From an uncultured SAR86 cluster bacterium (GTDB lineage: Bacteria > Pseudomonadota > Gammaproteobacteria > Magnimaribacterales > Magnimaribacteraceae), in the NCBI GenBank assembly GCA_938075195.1, contig CALJGK010000033.1:1-35737 (forward strand): a DNA stretch of 35,737 nucleotides, in the 5' to 3' direction. Below are positions 15,583-24,400 of the stretch, in pieces. Within the stretch, counting starts at the first letter, position 1. Each line of letters begins with the position of its first letter. Made by a program: the position numbers and the translations under genes. Below the pieces are notes generated by a model. The model made no database searches and had not been told where the DNA came from. It saw only the letters and a program-made list of their open reading frames with translations.

Positions 15583-16427
15583 TGATCCTCGTAGCCTTCG
15601 TCACCAGGAAGGAGTCCAACCATCTTGCCTTCTTGCATAAAGAATTTAGGTTCAATTGTAGGAATAGTAGATGGGTCTATAGACGATTTATCACTAAGAA
15701 GGTCCTCCACATTTGTATACCCACAAATACTTTGTAAATTTTTAATGGTAGGCATAATAAGTAAAAGCGTACCCTCCTCTTGTCTCTTCAAGGCATCTTC
15801 AGGCTTAATCCAAAGACTATTAACGCTCTCAGAGCCATCATGCAAACCCTCTTGTCCGCTAGGTGATATCGCAACAAAGAATCGCGTTGTGTATCGCCTT
15901 TTTTCAATTTTTGGTGTAATCCAATGGGCCAAATATGCCAACCTATTTGTAGCTAAAGTTAGGTTTTCCTTTTCACACATTTTCTCTAAAACTGACTCAC
16001 CGGCGTTGAGTTTATTTCTATATTCTACAAACCGTTTTCTTTCATCTGCATCAGATGGATTGAATACTGAACCATCTTCTCTTCGAGCAATTAAGATTCC
16101 AGCTTCTTCAAAACACTCTCTTATACAGGCCACCCAATATGCCAAGCCACCTTTATCTTCACCTAATATATTTGAAAGTTCTTTATCGGATGCTCCAGTT
16201 GTAATTTCTTCCATTCGACCAAGACCGTCTTCTGGATCTACTTTGCCACCAGGAAATACAAAAGCTCCACCAAAGTTTGCCTTTGATGCTCTTTCAACCA
16301 AAAATACCTCTATGCCTTCTTTTTCTGAGTCCCTGACCAATAAAACTGTGGCAGCGGCCTGTGGGATAGTAGGCTCCGCTTCCGGATCTGCCATTTGTGT
16401 ATTAGCCCCTTGTAATGGATTTTTCAT
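15579..16427 (-). CDS. Nudix hydrolase, NUDT19/RP2-like
   Basis: A 282-residue Nudix enzyme. The Nudix box is split: FPGGKVDPEDG is followed by an insertion of roughly 30 residues before RECFEEAGIL (REUXEEXGU). An insertion inside the box is characteristic of the NUDT19/RP2 group, which hydrolyses CoA and acyl-CoA to 3',5'-ADP and phosphopantetheine species. CoA diphosphatase activity is therefore plausible but unproven. The first 20 residues are low in similarity to anything I recognise; AATVLLVRDSEKEGIEVFLVER begins the fold. A ribosome-binding site AAGGAT lies just before the ATG, and TATAAT on the minus strand (16449-16454) is a possible -10. Confidence 0.82.
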   Translation of the reverse strand: MKNPLQGANTQMADPEAEPTIPQAAATVLLVRDSEKEGIEVFLVERASKANFGGAFVFPGGKVDPEDGLGRMEEITTGASDKELSNILGEDKGGLAYWVACIRECFEEAGILIARREDGSVFNPSDADERKRFVEYRNKLNAGESVLEKMCEKENLTLATNRLAYLAHWITPKIEKRRYTTRFFVAISPSGQEGLHDGSESVNSLWIKPEDALKRQEEGTLLLIMPTIKNLQSICGYTNVEDLLSDKSSIDPSTIPTIEPKFFMQEGKMVGLLPGDEGYEDH

Positions 16428-16448
16428 AAATCATCCTTATTTTTTTTG

Positions 16449-16456
16449 ATTATAAT
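16449..16456. promoter_or_regulatory. Overlapping divergent -10 elements (Nudix / alpha-beta hydrolase)
   Basis: ATTATAAT reads TATAAT on both strands: minus at 16449-16454 and plus at 16451-16456. It lies between the divergent Nudix and alpha/beta hydrolase genes. No clear -35 partner is seen for either direction, so which strand uses it is open. Confidence 0.4.
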
Positions 16457-16513
16457 AGACTAGAGCGTTCAAAAACTTAATTAACTATAAATTTATTTCA
16501 AAGGAATGTCTAA

Positions 16514-17389
16514 ATGCTAGATTCTCATCCAGATTGGTTCAAAGAAGCTCTATCTGTAAACAAAGAACAAAGAAGAATAGAAGTTGAAGGAAATTTCATT
16601 TCTTATCAGCATTGGGGAGACGAAACAAAACCCGGTATGGTTCTAGTTCATGGTAGCGGCAGTCATTCTCACTGGTGGGATTTTATTGCACCCCTCTTAT
16701 TAGACAATTTCCAAATAAGTGCTATTGATCTTTCGGGAATGGGTGACAGTGATCATCGAGATGATTATTCTCCAGAGCTCTACGGCAAAGAAATATTATC
16801 TGTTGCCGAAGATAGCGGCTTCTTTTCTGTCGGCGAACCCATCATATGTGGTCATAGTATGGGGGGATTTATGAGTGCTTACGCTGGCCTTGTCTCTGAT
16901 AAGAAACTAGGAGGTGTCATTATGATTGATTCTCCAATTAGACCTCCTACTTATGATTACTCAACTCATGTAAGAAGTGGGCCTATTAGAAGAATTAAAA
17001 CTTATCCTGATAGAGAAAGTATTTTAGAAAGATTTAGATTAACTCCAGAGCAAGAATGTGCAAATGAGTACCTCGTTAGATATATTGCTGAATGGTCTAT
17101 CAAAGAAGCGGATAATGGATATCAATGGAAATTTGATGATACGATTTTTGACAAATTAGGGTTTTCTCATATGCAAAAGAATCAAGCTTTTGAACTAGAG
17201 TGTGAATTAGGAATAATTTACGGAACCGAAAGCAATATGATGACTGAAGAAATTCTTGGTTTTATAAAAGACAATGTTCCCGACGGAACACCTATGATAG
17301 CAATCGAAAAAGCAGCCCATCATATTTTACTGGATCAGCCGTTAGAACTAGCCGCGGCCATAAAAAATATTGCCGAAAAATGGATTTAG
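16514..17389 (+). CDS. Alpha/beta-fold hydrolase
   Basis: A single-domain alpha/beta hydrolase of 291 residues. The oxyanion-hole region VLVHGSGSHSHWW is at about 43-55. The nucleophile elbow is GHSMGG with S115. The catalytic histidine is H269 or H270 near the C-terminus (KAAHHILLDQP). No signal peptide is seen, so it is likely cytoplasmic. Substrate is unknown; related proteins include esterases, epoxide hydrolases and C-C bond hydrolases. The AAGGA six to eight bases before the ATG is one of the better ribosome-binding sites in the window. It is monocistronic, divergent from the Nudix gene and convergent with the DUF1330 gene. Confidence 0.9.
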   Translation: MLDSHPDWFKEALSVNKEQRRIEVEGNFISYQHWGDETKPGMVLVHGSGSHSHWWDFIAPLLLDNFQISAIDLSGMGDSDHRDDYSPELYGKEILSVAEDSGFFSVGEPIICGHSMGGFMSAYAGLVSDKKLGGVIMIDSPIRPPTYDYSTHVRSGPIRRIKTYPDRESILERFRLTPEQECANEYLVRYIAEWSIKEADNGYQWKFDDTIFDKLGFSHMQKNQAFELECELGIIYGTESNMMTEEILGFIKDNVPDGTPMIAIEKAAHHILLDQPLELAAAIKNIAEKWI

Positions 17390-17413
17390 ATACTAGGTGA
17401 AAACGCTTCTACT

Positions 17414-17550
17414 TATAATATTTCTCTATTTCTCTTTCTCGATACATAAGGCAATCTATAAAGAAGAGATTGCTTATGGTTGCACATCGATAAGCATGAT
17501 GATGTTTGTAGACGTTAGCCTGGCCTTACTTATCTACTACACTTTGTTTT
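17414..17550 (+). ncRNA. Structured intergenic region, possible small RNA
   Basis: The 168-bp gap between two convergent genes holds TATAAT (17414-17419) followed by three stem-loops in a row. The first (17445-17478) is a 12-bp stem with one bulged G. The second (17484-17505) pairs ACATC with GATGT, and the third (17508-17537) pairs GTAGA with TCTAC. A T-rich tract (ACTTTGTTTT) ends at about 17550. A promoter, structure and U-tract in that order could be a small RNA of about 120 bases. It could equally be the transcription-end region of the two convergent genes. No -35 is evident. Confidence 0.25.
17445..17478. terminator. Strong inverted repeat between convergent genes
   Basis: CATAAG-(G)-CAATCT, a 9-base loop, then AGATTG-CTTATG: 12 base pairs with a single bulged G. 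There is no adjacent T-run on either strand. If it ends transcription of the convergent hydrolase and DUF1330 genes it would be a non-classical terminator. It is the longest hairpin I saw in the window. Confidence 0.4.
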
Positions 17551-17557
17551 AATCTGA

Positions 17558-17875
17558 TTATTCTCTTGGCGGTAGACCTTTCACAAGACTTAATGATCTA
17601 AGGGGAGCCCCTTCTCTTCTGAATTTAGCAATCTCTTGATACTCTGGATCTTCATACCACGCGTTTGCTGCAGATTCTGAAGGAAAAGAAAATATTATTA
17701 CTCGGCCACCTGTTAAAGGCTCTGGACCCTCCATGTGCCTAAAAGAATCATCAAAAGTAAGAAATTCTCCTCCGTATTTTTTTAAAATAGGAAAGAATCC
17801 TTTCTCATATTTAAGATAAATATCTTTGTCTTCAATTTCAAGATTAACAACCATATAAACTTTTACATCATCCAT
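17558..17875 (-). CDS. DUF1330 family protein
   Basis: A 105-residue protein with the DUF1330 pattern: VYMVVNLEIEDKDIYLKYEKG, a central GGEFLTFD strand, and GGRVIIFSFPSESAANAWY followed by the YQEIAKFRREGA helix. The fold is a dimeric alpha-beta (ferredoxin-like) barrel. No catalytic residues are established for the family that I can point to. It lies 10 bases downstream of the nitronate monooxygenase-like gene on the same strand, so it is probably co-transcribed. Function unknown. Confidence 0.82.
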   Translation of the reverse strand: MDDVKVYMVVNLEIEDKDIYLKYEKGFFPILKKYGGEFLTFDDSFRHMEGPEPLTGGRVIIFSFPSESAANAWYEDPEYQEIAKFRREGAPLRSLSLVKGLPPRE

Positions 17876-17885
17876 GACTATCTCC

Positions 17886-18860
17886 TTAAGCTTTTATAGA
17901 CTGCAGCCTACCATCAATAATATCCTCTGCATCAGAGACCAATCTTGAGACCATTTCCTTACAGGTCGGAACATCTTTGACTCTTGCAACTGAAATTCCA
18001 GCGGACCAAATCCCGTGCTCTAAATCACCCTCTTCAAAGACTACTCTTCCTCTTTGACCGGCAACAAGATCTTTAACATCTTCAAAAGTTGCCGAACCTG
18101 TTGATTCGATTTCAACAACTTCATCTGAAACAGAGTTCTTAAAAACTCTAGCAGTATTGTGCATGGTCCTAAACATAAGATTAGTAGAAAGTTCATCAGC
18201 TTCTGTCATTTTCTCTTTTACATTTTGGTGAATCCCTGCCTCTTTGGTGGCCATAAATCGGGTGCCCATTACTATTGCCTCTCCGCCTAAAGCCAAGGCC
18301 GCGACCATGCTCTTAGCATCACTAAAACCGCCACATCCAGCTACTGGAACATCAAGAGCTTCTGCGGCTTGAGGCAACAATACAAGAGAAGGAATATCAT
18401 CTTCGCCAGGATGCCCTGCACACTCAAATCCATCTATAGTTATTGCACTCACACCGACAGATTGAGCCTTTAAAGCATGCCTTACTGAAGTACATTTATG
18501 TATGACTTTTACATCATATTCCTTAAATAATTCCATAAAGGGTTCAGGACTCCTTCCGGCTGTTTCTACAATTTTTACACCTGACCCAACAATTGCTTGA
18601 GCATATTCCTCATAAGGTGGTGGGTTAATGGTTGGTAAAACTGTTAGATTTACACCGAATGGTTTATCAGTCATTTCCCTAGTTTTTTCTATCTCTTTAA
18701 CAAGGTCTTCGGGAGTTGGTTGAGTTAGAGCTGTCAAAATTCCAAGCGCGCCTGCATTGGATACTGCTGAAACTAGTCCTGCATATCCTACCCACTGCAT
18801 CCCTCCTTGAATGACCGGATGCTCTATTCCAAATAAGTCTGTAATTCTAGTTTTTAACAT
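17886..18860 (-). CDS. Nitronate monooxygenase-family flavoprotein
   Basis: A 324-residue FMN-binding TIM barrel of the 2-nitropropane dioxygenase / nitronate monooxygenase / FabK-like family. It begins with the hallmark IEHPVIQGGMQWVGYAGLVS. It contains the GFECAGHPGEDD signature and the phosphate-binding GCGGFSDAKSM and GGEAIVMGTRFMATKEA segments. Many bacterial members act on unidentified substrates near fatty-acid or branched-chain catabolic genes, as here. A good ribosome-binding site (GAGGTGAG) precedes the ATG. It is divergent from the valine operon across 88 bases and is followed by DUF1330. Confidence 0.88.
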   Translation of the reverse strand: MLKTRITDLFGIEHPVIQGGMQWVGYAGLVSAVSNAGALGILTALTQPTPEDLVKEIEKTREMTDKPFGVNLTVLPTINPPPYEEYAQAIVGSGVKIVETAGRSPEPFMELFKEYDVKVIHKCTSVRHALKAQSVGVSAITIDGFECAGHPGEDDIPSLVLLPQAAEALDVPVAGCGGFSDAKSMVAALALGGEAIVMGTRFMATKEAGIHQNVKEKMTEADELSTNLMFRTMHNTARVFKNSVSDEVVEIESTGSATFEDVKDLVAGQRGRVVFEEGDLEHGIWSAGISVARVKDVPTCKEMVSRLVSDAEDIIDGRLQSIKA

Positions 18861-18948
18861 TACTCACCTCTCTATGATTTAATTCAATTTATTTCAGTTT
18901 TCAAGAAAGATAGTAAGATACTTGAGTTAAATTAAGAAGAAATACTTT

Positions 18949-20439
18949 ATGACCGAAAAATTAAGTCTTTTTATCGATAATCAGTTTGTAGAAAGTGCAA
19001 CTGAAAAATGGATAAAAGTTTTAGATCCCTCTACTCAAGAAACCCTTTGTGAAGCGCCGTGCGCTACTAATGAAGAAATTGATAGTGCAATAATATCTGC
19101 TAAAAAAGCCTTTCTATCCTGGCGCGAGACCCCTCCTCCTGAGAGATCTAGAGTTATGATGCGTTATCAGGATTTATTAAAAACTAATCAGAAAGCTATT
19201 GCCACAATACTCAGTAAAGAGAATGGCAAAACTTTAGAAGATGCCATGGGAGACGTTTGGAGAGGTATTGAGGTTGTAGAACAAGCCGCAAATATAACGC
19301 CTCTCTTGATGGGAGAAACAGTTGAAAATGTGGCCAGAGAAATTGATTCCTATAGTTACATCCAGTCTTTAGGGGTATGTCTGGGAATTACGCCGTTTAA
19401 CTTCCCAGCAATGATACCTTTATGGATGTTTCCTATGGCAATAGCTTGTGGGAATACTTTTATCCTAAAACCCTCCGAACAAGATCCTATGACCGCTAAT
19501 AAACTTGCAGAGTTATTGGTTGAAGCCGGCGCTCCTCCAGGATTATTGCAGGTTATACATGGAGATAAAGATCAAGTTGATAGGCTGATAAAGCATCCTG
19601 ATATTAGAGCAATTTCTTTCGTAGGTTCTGTGCCGGTTGGACAATATATTTATAAGACAGGCACTGAGCACCTTAAACGCGTTCAGTCCTTTGCGGGTGC
19701 AAAAAATCACATGGTAGTCATGCCAGATGCTAATAAGATTAAAACCATTGATAGTCTTGTAGGATCATCAGTAGGAGCTGCCGGACAAAGATGCATGGCT
19801 ATAAGTGTTGCTGTTTTTGTGGGCTCATCTAAGGATTGGATTGATAATCTCAAAATAGAGATGGAGAAAGTAAATCCAGGTCCTTGGGACTCAGATGAGG
19901 CTGGCTTTGGTCCTGTAATTAGTCCTCAGGCTAAGGAGAGAGTCATTAGTCTTATAGAAAAAGGGAAAACTGAAGCGGAATGTCTTATTGATGGAAGTCG
20001 TTGTAATGTTGAAGGATATCCAGAAGGCAATTGGGTTGGAACGACTCTCTTTTCTAAAGTCAAAACAGATTCTGAAATATATAAAACAGAAATATTTGGA
20101 CCTGTTCTTTTGTGTATTGAAGTAGACACACTTGAAGAGGCAATAGCATTAATTAACGCAAATCCTTTCGGTAATGGAACTTCTATATTTACTGCCTCAG
20201 GAAGATCTGCTCGTAAATTCCGACACGAAATTGAGGTAGGCCAAGTCGGAATCAATGTACCTATTCCAGTACCGCTGCCTTTCTTTTCATTCACTGGATG
20301 GAAGCAATCCTTTTATGGTGATCTGCATGCTTACGGAAAACAAGCAGTTAGATTCTATACAGAAACTAAGACAGTTACAGAGAGGTGGTTTGAAGATGAT
20401 GAGAAAAGTACAAAAAACTTAACCATTAATCTGGAGTAA
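18949..20439 (+). CDS. mmsA: Methylmalonate-semialdehyde dehydrogenase (CoA-acylating)
   Basis: Oxidises (S)-methylmalonate semialdehyde with CoA and NAD+ to propionyl-CoA, the last step of the valine branch. It has the aldehyde dehydrogenase fold, 496 residues. The MMSDH-typical [19 protein letters not shown] is at 146-164 and the catalytic C282 in [19 protein letters not shown] and [16 protein letters not shown] near the C-terminus distinguish it from ordinary ALDHs. It is the first gene of the five-gene operon, with 3 bases to the next gene. The upstream region lacks a clear promoter match; GAAGAAATAC before the ATG is a weak ribosome site. Confidence 0.96.
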   Translation: MTEKLSLFIDNQFVESATEKWIKVLDPSTQETLCEAPCATNEEIDSAIISAKKAFLSWRETPPPERSRVMMRYQDLLKTNQKAIATILSKENGKTLEDAMGDVWRGIEVVEQAANITPLLMGETVENVAREIDSYSYIQSLGVCLGITPFNFPAMIPLWMFPMAIACGNTFILKPSEQDPMTANKLAELLVEAGAPPGLLQVIHGDKDQVDRLIKHPDIRAISFVGSVPVGQYIYKTGTEHLKRVQSFAGAKNHMVVMPDANKIKTIDSLVGSSVGAAGQRCMAISVAVFVGSSKDWIDNLKIEMEKVNPGPWDSDEAGFGPVISPQAKERVISLIEKGKTEAECLIDGSRCNVEGYPEGNWVGTTLFSKVKTDSEIYKTEIFGPVLLCIEVDTLEEAIALINANPFGNGTSIFTASGRSARKFRHEIEVGQVGINVPIPVPLPFFSFTGWKQSFYGDLHAYGKQAVRFYTETKTVTERWFEDDEKSTKNLTINLE

Positions 20440-20442
20440 TTT

Positions 20443-21603
20443 ATGGATTTTGACTTAACTTCCGATCAAAAGAATTACAGAGATCTTGCCAAAAATTTTT
20501 CTGATAATGAGTTAAAACCCTTTGCAGCTGAATGGGATAAAAATGAGCACTTTCCTATTGAAACTATAAAAAAAGCAGGAGATCTAGGGTTCCTATCGCT
20601 CTACGTAGATTCTAGTTTAGGTGGAATGGGCTTAGGTAGGCTTGATGCTTCAATTGTGTTTGAACAATTGGCCCAAGGCTGCACCAGCACTACAGCTTTT
20701 ATGACAATTCATAATATGGCTATCTGGATGGTCAGTAAATTTGCTACAGAAGAATTGAAATCTGAATGGTTTCCTCAGTTAAGTTCTGGTCAAAAGCTTG
20801 CTTCTTATTGTCTTACGGAGCCAGGCTCGGGTTCGGATGCCGCTTCTTTAAGAACCACAGCCATTAAGGATGGGGATAGTTATATTCTTAATGGATCTAA
20901 GGCATTTATATCCGGGTCTGGTGTTACTAATTGTCTTATATTGATGGCAAGGACTGGAGACTCAGGATCAAAAGGAATTTCTTGTTTCCTAGTACCCGCC
21001 GACTTGCCTGGAATAGAATATGGTAAGAATGAAGCCAAAATGGGATGGAAAAATCAACCTACAAGATTAGTTTCTTTAACCGATGTGGTAATTCCTAAAA
21101 ATAATTTAATTGGTGAAGAGGGAAATGGTTTCAAGATAGCTATGGAAGGATTAGATGGAGGAAGAATCAATATAGCAACCTGCTCTATTGGAACTGCACA
21201 GTCTGCTTTAGAAGAAGCCCAAAAATATATGAATGAAAGAGAACAATTTGGAAAGAAATTATCCGATTTTCAAGCAATGCAATTCAAAATCGCTGATATG
21301 GTAACTGAATTAGTTGCGGCTAGAACGATAACTCGATTAGCTGCATATAAAATTGATCAAGGTGATAATGAGGCAACTACCTATTCTGCTATGGCGAAAC
21401 GTTTTGCAACTGATGTTGGTTTCAATGTTTGCAATGAAGCACTTCAGATTTTTGGTGGGTACGGGTATATACAAGATTATCCTTTAGAAAGGAACGTAAG
21501 AGATGTCAGAGTTCATCAAATACTAGAGGGTACAAATGAAATTATGAAAATGATAATAGGACGCAGGATGGTGATGGAAGACGCGGCCTCAATAATTCAA
21601 TAA
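20443..21603 (+). CDS. Acyl-CoA dehydrogenase, probable isobutyryl-CoA dehydrogenase
   Basis: FAD-dependent alpha,beta-dehydrogenation of an acyl-CoA; the operon context points to isobutyryl-CoA giving methacrylyl-CoA. It has 386 residues with the family signatures YCLTEPGSGSDAASL and SGSGVTNCLI for FAD binding. QIFGGYGYIQDYPLERNVRDVRV precedes the catalytic glutamate E362 in LEGTNEI, the position used by short- and medium-chain enzymes. No membrane anchor is seen. It starts 3 bases after mmsA and ends 5 bases before the hydratase. The isobutyryl specificity is inferred from neighbours. Confidence 0.93.
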   Translation: MDFDLTSDQKNYRDLAKNFSDNELKPFAAEWDKNEHFPIETIKKAGDLGFLSLYVDSSLGGMGLGRLDASIVFEQLAQGCTSTTAFMTIHNMAIWMVSKFATEELKSEWFPQLSSGQKLASYCLTEPGSGSDAASLRTTAIKDGDSYILNGSKAFISGSGVTNCLILMARTGDSGSKGISCFLVPADLPGIEYGKNEAKMGWKNQPTRLVSLTDVVIPKNNLIGEEGNGFKIAMEGLDGGRINIATCSIGTAQSALEEAQKYMNEREQFGKKLSDFQAMQFKIADMVTELVAARTITRLAAYKIDQGDNEATTYSAMAKRFATDVGFNVCNEALQIFGGYGYIQDYPLERNVRDVRVHQILEGTNEIMKMIIGRRMVMEDAASIIQ

Positions 21604-21608
21604 ATATA

Positions 21609-22379
21609 ATGACAGATAAATTAATACTAGAAAAAATAGAACATACGGCAAAAATTATAATCAATAATCCTTCTGCCAACACCTGGGATCTTGAAAGTCT
21701 TTCCGAGTTGGAGAAAATGATAGCTGCGCTGAACAAAGATGATGATATTTTTTCTCTAGTGATTACCGGACAAGGTGAAAAATTTTTTTCTGCAGGCGCT
21801 GATCTTAAAGTTTTCCATGAAGGCGGGAAAGAAGTAGCAAAAGAAATGAGTAATGCTTTTTCAAGTGCTTTTGGTGCGCTTAGTAAATTTAGAGGTGTAT
21901 CTATAGCTGCTATAAATGGATTTGCAATGGGAGGAGGACTTGAGTGTGCGTTAGCCTGCGATATAAGAGTTGCAGAAGAAAAAGCAGTACTGGCTCTACC
22001 GGAACCTAAAGTCGGTTTATTACCATGCGGAGGAGGTACACAAGTTTTGCCTAGATTAGTGGGAGAAGGTTGGGCAAAAAGGATTATCTTAACTGGGGAA
22101 CAAATCAAAGCCGATCAAGCGGTTAGAATTGGTTTAATTGAAGAAAAAGTGGAAGATGGAAAGGCCTTAGAAACAGCGATGTTGATGGCTACTTCAGTTG
22201 CAAATCAAAGCCCTATTAGTATTGCACAATGCAAAGAGTTAATTCACAAAGCTCGTCTCTCTAAAGAACCTTATAAAGAAGAACTGGAACCTTTCGTAAA
22301 TTTATTTGACACAAAAGATCAAAAAGAAGGTGTAGAAGCCTTCTTGGATAAAAGAAAACCCAATTGGCAAAATGCCTAA
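21609..22379 (+). CDS. Enoyl-CoA hydratase
   Basis: Hydrates an enoyl-CoA; in this operon methacrylyl-CoA to 3-hydroxyisobutyryl-CoA. It has the 256-residue crotonase fold. The CoA oxyanion-hole segments are SAGADLK (61-67) and AMGGGLE (106-112). Both catalytic glutamates are present, E112 (GGGLE) and E132 (LPEPKVG), so hydratase chemistry is expected rather than isomerase only. It overlaps the 3-hydroxyisobutyryl-CoA hydrolase by 8 bases. No good Shine-Dalgarno precedes the ATG. Confidence 0.93.
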   Translation: MTDKLILEKIEHTAKIIINNPSANTWDLESLSELEKMIAALNKDDDIFSLVITGQGEKFFSAGADLKVFHEGGKEVAKEMSNAFSSAFGALSKFRGVSIAAINGFAMGGGLECALACDIRVAEEKAVLALPEPKVGLLPCGGGTQVLPRLVGEGWAKRIILTGEQIKADQAVRIGLIEEKVEDGKALETAMLMATSVANQSPISIAQCKELIHKARLSKEPYKEELEPFVNLFDTKDQKEGVEAFLDKRKPNWQNA

Positions 22380-23484
22380 TGAAGAGTTACTAGTAGAGAT
22401 ATTAGAGTGTCAGAGTGATACTAAAGTTGGTCACATAACACTCAATTCTCCCGAGACATTAAATTCGTTAACCATGAGTATGGTTAACAAGATCTCTAAT
22501 CTATTAGATGATTGGGAAGTTGATCCACAAATTAAAATGGTCTTATTAAGTGGTGCAGGTGAAAAAGCATTTTGTGCTGGCGGTGACATAAGGGCACTAT
22601 ATGAATCAATGTGCTCGCCAGAAGGTCCTGTTTTTGCAGAATCATTTTTTGAATCAGAATATAGATTGGACTATAAACTCCATAATTTTTCTAAACCTAT
22701 AGTCTCCTTATTAGATGGAATTGTAATGGGAGGTGGGGCTGGTTTGATGTTTAGTAGTTCTTATAAGATTGCAACTGAAAGAACAAAGTTTGCTATGCCA
22801 GAAATTGGTGTTGGTTTGTTTCCTGACGTTGGCTTTACGTCTTTAATAAAAAACCTACCGGAAGGTCTTGGTATTTATATTATGCTAACAGCAACCCAAC
22901 TTAATTCTGCTGATATGAGTTTCTGCAATTTAATAGATGGTTCATTAAGCTCTAAAGATATAGATAATTTTCTTTTAGATATTCAAGACATAACCTGGCA
23001 AGATGAAGCTGACAAGAACTTAGTTCTTTTAGACTCTTTAATCAAAAATAATCAATATTCAGAAAAAGTGGCGAACTTCTCTGCTAGTAAAGTGAAAGAG
23101 GAACTGAAGACAATACAGTCTATGACTCGTGAGGATAGCCTTTTAGGTGTTTTTGAGAATATTATGAATAATGCATCTGCAGATGAGTGGTATGAAAAAG
23201 GAAAAGAGTCACTTAAAAGAGGAAGCCCAATGTCCGCACATTTAATTTGGCTTCAGTGTTTAAATTCTCCTAACCTTAGCCTAAAAGAGGTATTTCAGTT
23301 TGAACTCAATTTAGCTATACAAGTTACTAGAATTGGAGATTTCAAGGAAGGCATAAGGGCATTAATAATTGATAAAGACAATAAACCAAAGTGGAAGTAT
23401 GGGTCTATTTCAAAAGTATCAAAAGAGTGGATAGACAAGCATACAGAGCTAGCCTGGAGACAAAATCCTTTAGAGGATCTTTAA
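22372..23484 (+). CDS. 3-hydroxyisobutyryl-CoA hydrolase (HIBCH-like)
   Basis: Thioester hydrolysis of 3-hydroxyisobutyryl-CoA to free 3-hydroxyisobutyrate. It is a crotonase-fold protein of 370 residues with the extended C-terminal region of HIBCH. Signature segments are EKAFCAGGDIRALYES, DGIVMGGGAGLM and FAMPEIGVGLFPDVG, which holds the hydrolase catalytic Glu and Asp. After FPDVG most family members have Gly-Gly or Gly-Ser, while this protein has Phe-Thr, a minor oddity. It is coupled to the hydratase by an 8-base overlap and is 1 base from mmsB. Fast removal of toxic methacrylyl-CoA is the usual logic for such coupling. Confidence 0.93.
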   Translation: MPNEELLVEILECQSDTKVGHITLNSPETLNSLTMSMVNKISNLLDDWEVDPQIKMVLLSGAGEKAFCAGGDIRALYESMCSPEGPVFAESFFESEYRLDYKLHNFSKPIVSLLDGIVMGGGAGLMFSSSYKIATERTKFAMPEIGVGLFPDVGFTSLIKNLPEGLGIYIMLTATQLNSADMSFCNLIDGSLSSKDIDNFLLDIQDITWQDEADKNLVLLDSLIKNNQYSEKVANFSASKVKEELKTIQSMTREDSLLGVFENIMNNASADEWYEKGKESLKRGSPMSAHLIWLQCLNSPNLSLKEVFQFELNLAIQVTRIGDFKEGIRALIIDKDNKPKWKYGSISKVSKEWIDKHTELAWRQNPLEDL

Positions 23485-23485
23485 A

Positions 23486-24367
23486 ATGAAAAGAGTTGGA
23501 TTTATAGGTTTAGGCAATATGGGCTTACCTATGGCCAGTAATATCTTAAAGGCCGGTATTGAAATTAATGCCTTCGATTTATCTGTGGATGCAATGCTAA
23601 AAGCAGAAGAATTAGGGATGAAAACCAAAAATACAACCTCAGAAGTTCTAGAGAATATAGACGCGCTTATCACAATGTTGCCAAGCGACATGGCAGTAGA
23701 AAATATATTCTTAAAGGAAAATTTACTAGGACAAATTAACAAAGACATAATTGTTATAGAGTCTTCCACTATTAGCCCTCAAGTTGCAAAAAAGGTTTCG
23801 AAAGAAGCAGCCAAGATGGATATCGCTATGTTAGATGCTCCAGTGTCTGGGGGCGTCAAAGGAGCAGAACTGGGAACTCTCACTTTCATAGTAGGAGGAA
23901 ATGATGAACACCTTAATAAAGCAACTCCTCTTCTTGAAATTATGGGTGATAAAACATTTTATGCGGGCCAATCAGGATCAGGCCAAGTAGCTAAACTTTG
24001 TAATAATATGCTTCTGGCAATCCATATGTGTGGAACAGCTGAGACAATCGCTATGGGGGTTAATAATGGTATGGACCCTGCAATTCTGTCCGAAATAATG
24101 AAGAACAGTTCAGGTGGAAACTGGTCTCTTGAAAAATATAATCCCTTTCCCGGAGTCATGGATGAAGTTCCTGCAAGTAACAATTATTCAGGAGGGTTCT
24201 TGAACTCCTTGATGTTGAAAGATTTAAATCTTGCTGAAGAGCTAGCCACTCAATCTGAGTCTAATACTCCTTTAGGAAAACTAGCCAAAGAGCTATATCA
24301 AGAGCTAAATAATCAAGGGTTTGAAAATCTTGATTTCTCTAGTATTCAAAAAAGCTATCTAGATTAA
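23486..24367 (+). CDS. mmsB: 3-hydroxyisobutyrate dehydrogenase
   Basis: NAD-dependent oxidation of 3-hydroxyisobutyrate to methylmalonate semialdehyde, the substrate of MmsA. It is a beta-hydroxyacid dehydrogenase of 293 residues with the N-terminal Rossmann GFIGLGNMGLPMASN (5-19). The substrate-binding DAPVSGGVKGAELGTL is at 117-132, and catalytic K170 sits in GQVAKLCNN. It is the last gene of the valine operon. No clear terminator follows before the TetR promoter region. Confidence 0.95.
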   Translation: MKRVGFIGLGNMGLPMASNILKAGIEINAFDLSVDAMLKAEELGMKTKNTTSEVLENIDALITMLPSDMAVENIFLKENLLGQINKDIIVIESSTISPQVAKKVSKEAAKMDIAMLDAPVSGGVKGAELGTLTFIVGGNDEHLNKATPLLEIMGDKTFYAGQSGSGQVAKLCNNMLLAIHMCGTAETIAMGVNNGMDPAILSEIMKNSSGGNWSLEKYNPFPGVMDEVPASNNYSGGFLNSLMLKDLNLAEELATQSESNTPLGKLAKELYQELNNQGFENLDFSSIQKSYLD

Positions 24368-24400
24368 GAACTATTTTGTTTAACTTTAAATCTATCTTAG

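Noticed and set aside
15625-16449. A 274-residue plus-strand frame opposite the Nudix gene
   Set aside because: The Nudix frame has a recognisable motif and good start; the antisense protein is Ser/Pro-rich without any domain and no ribosome site.
17390-17557. A tRNA gene in the structured gap
   Set aside because: No acceptor stem, TTC-loop or CCA-like end could be arranged; stems do not form a cloverleaf.
21542-22108. A 188-residue minus-strand frame opposite the enoyl-CoA hydratase
   Set aside because: It runs antisense to a clear crotonase gene and has no domain features.
22372-23484. A second enoyl-CoA hydratase instead of HIBCH
   Set aside because: Length 370, the PEIGVGLFPDVG segment and the valine operon context fit 3-hydroxyisobutyryl-CoA hydrolase better than a 260-residue hydratase.
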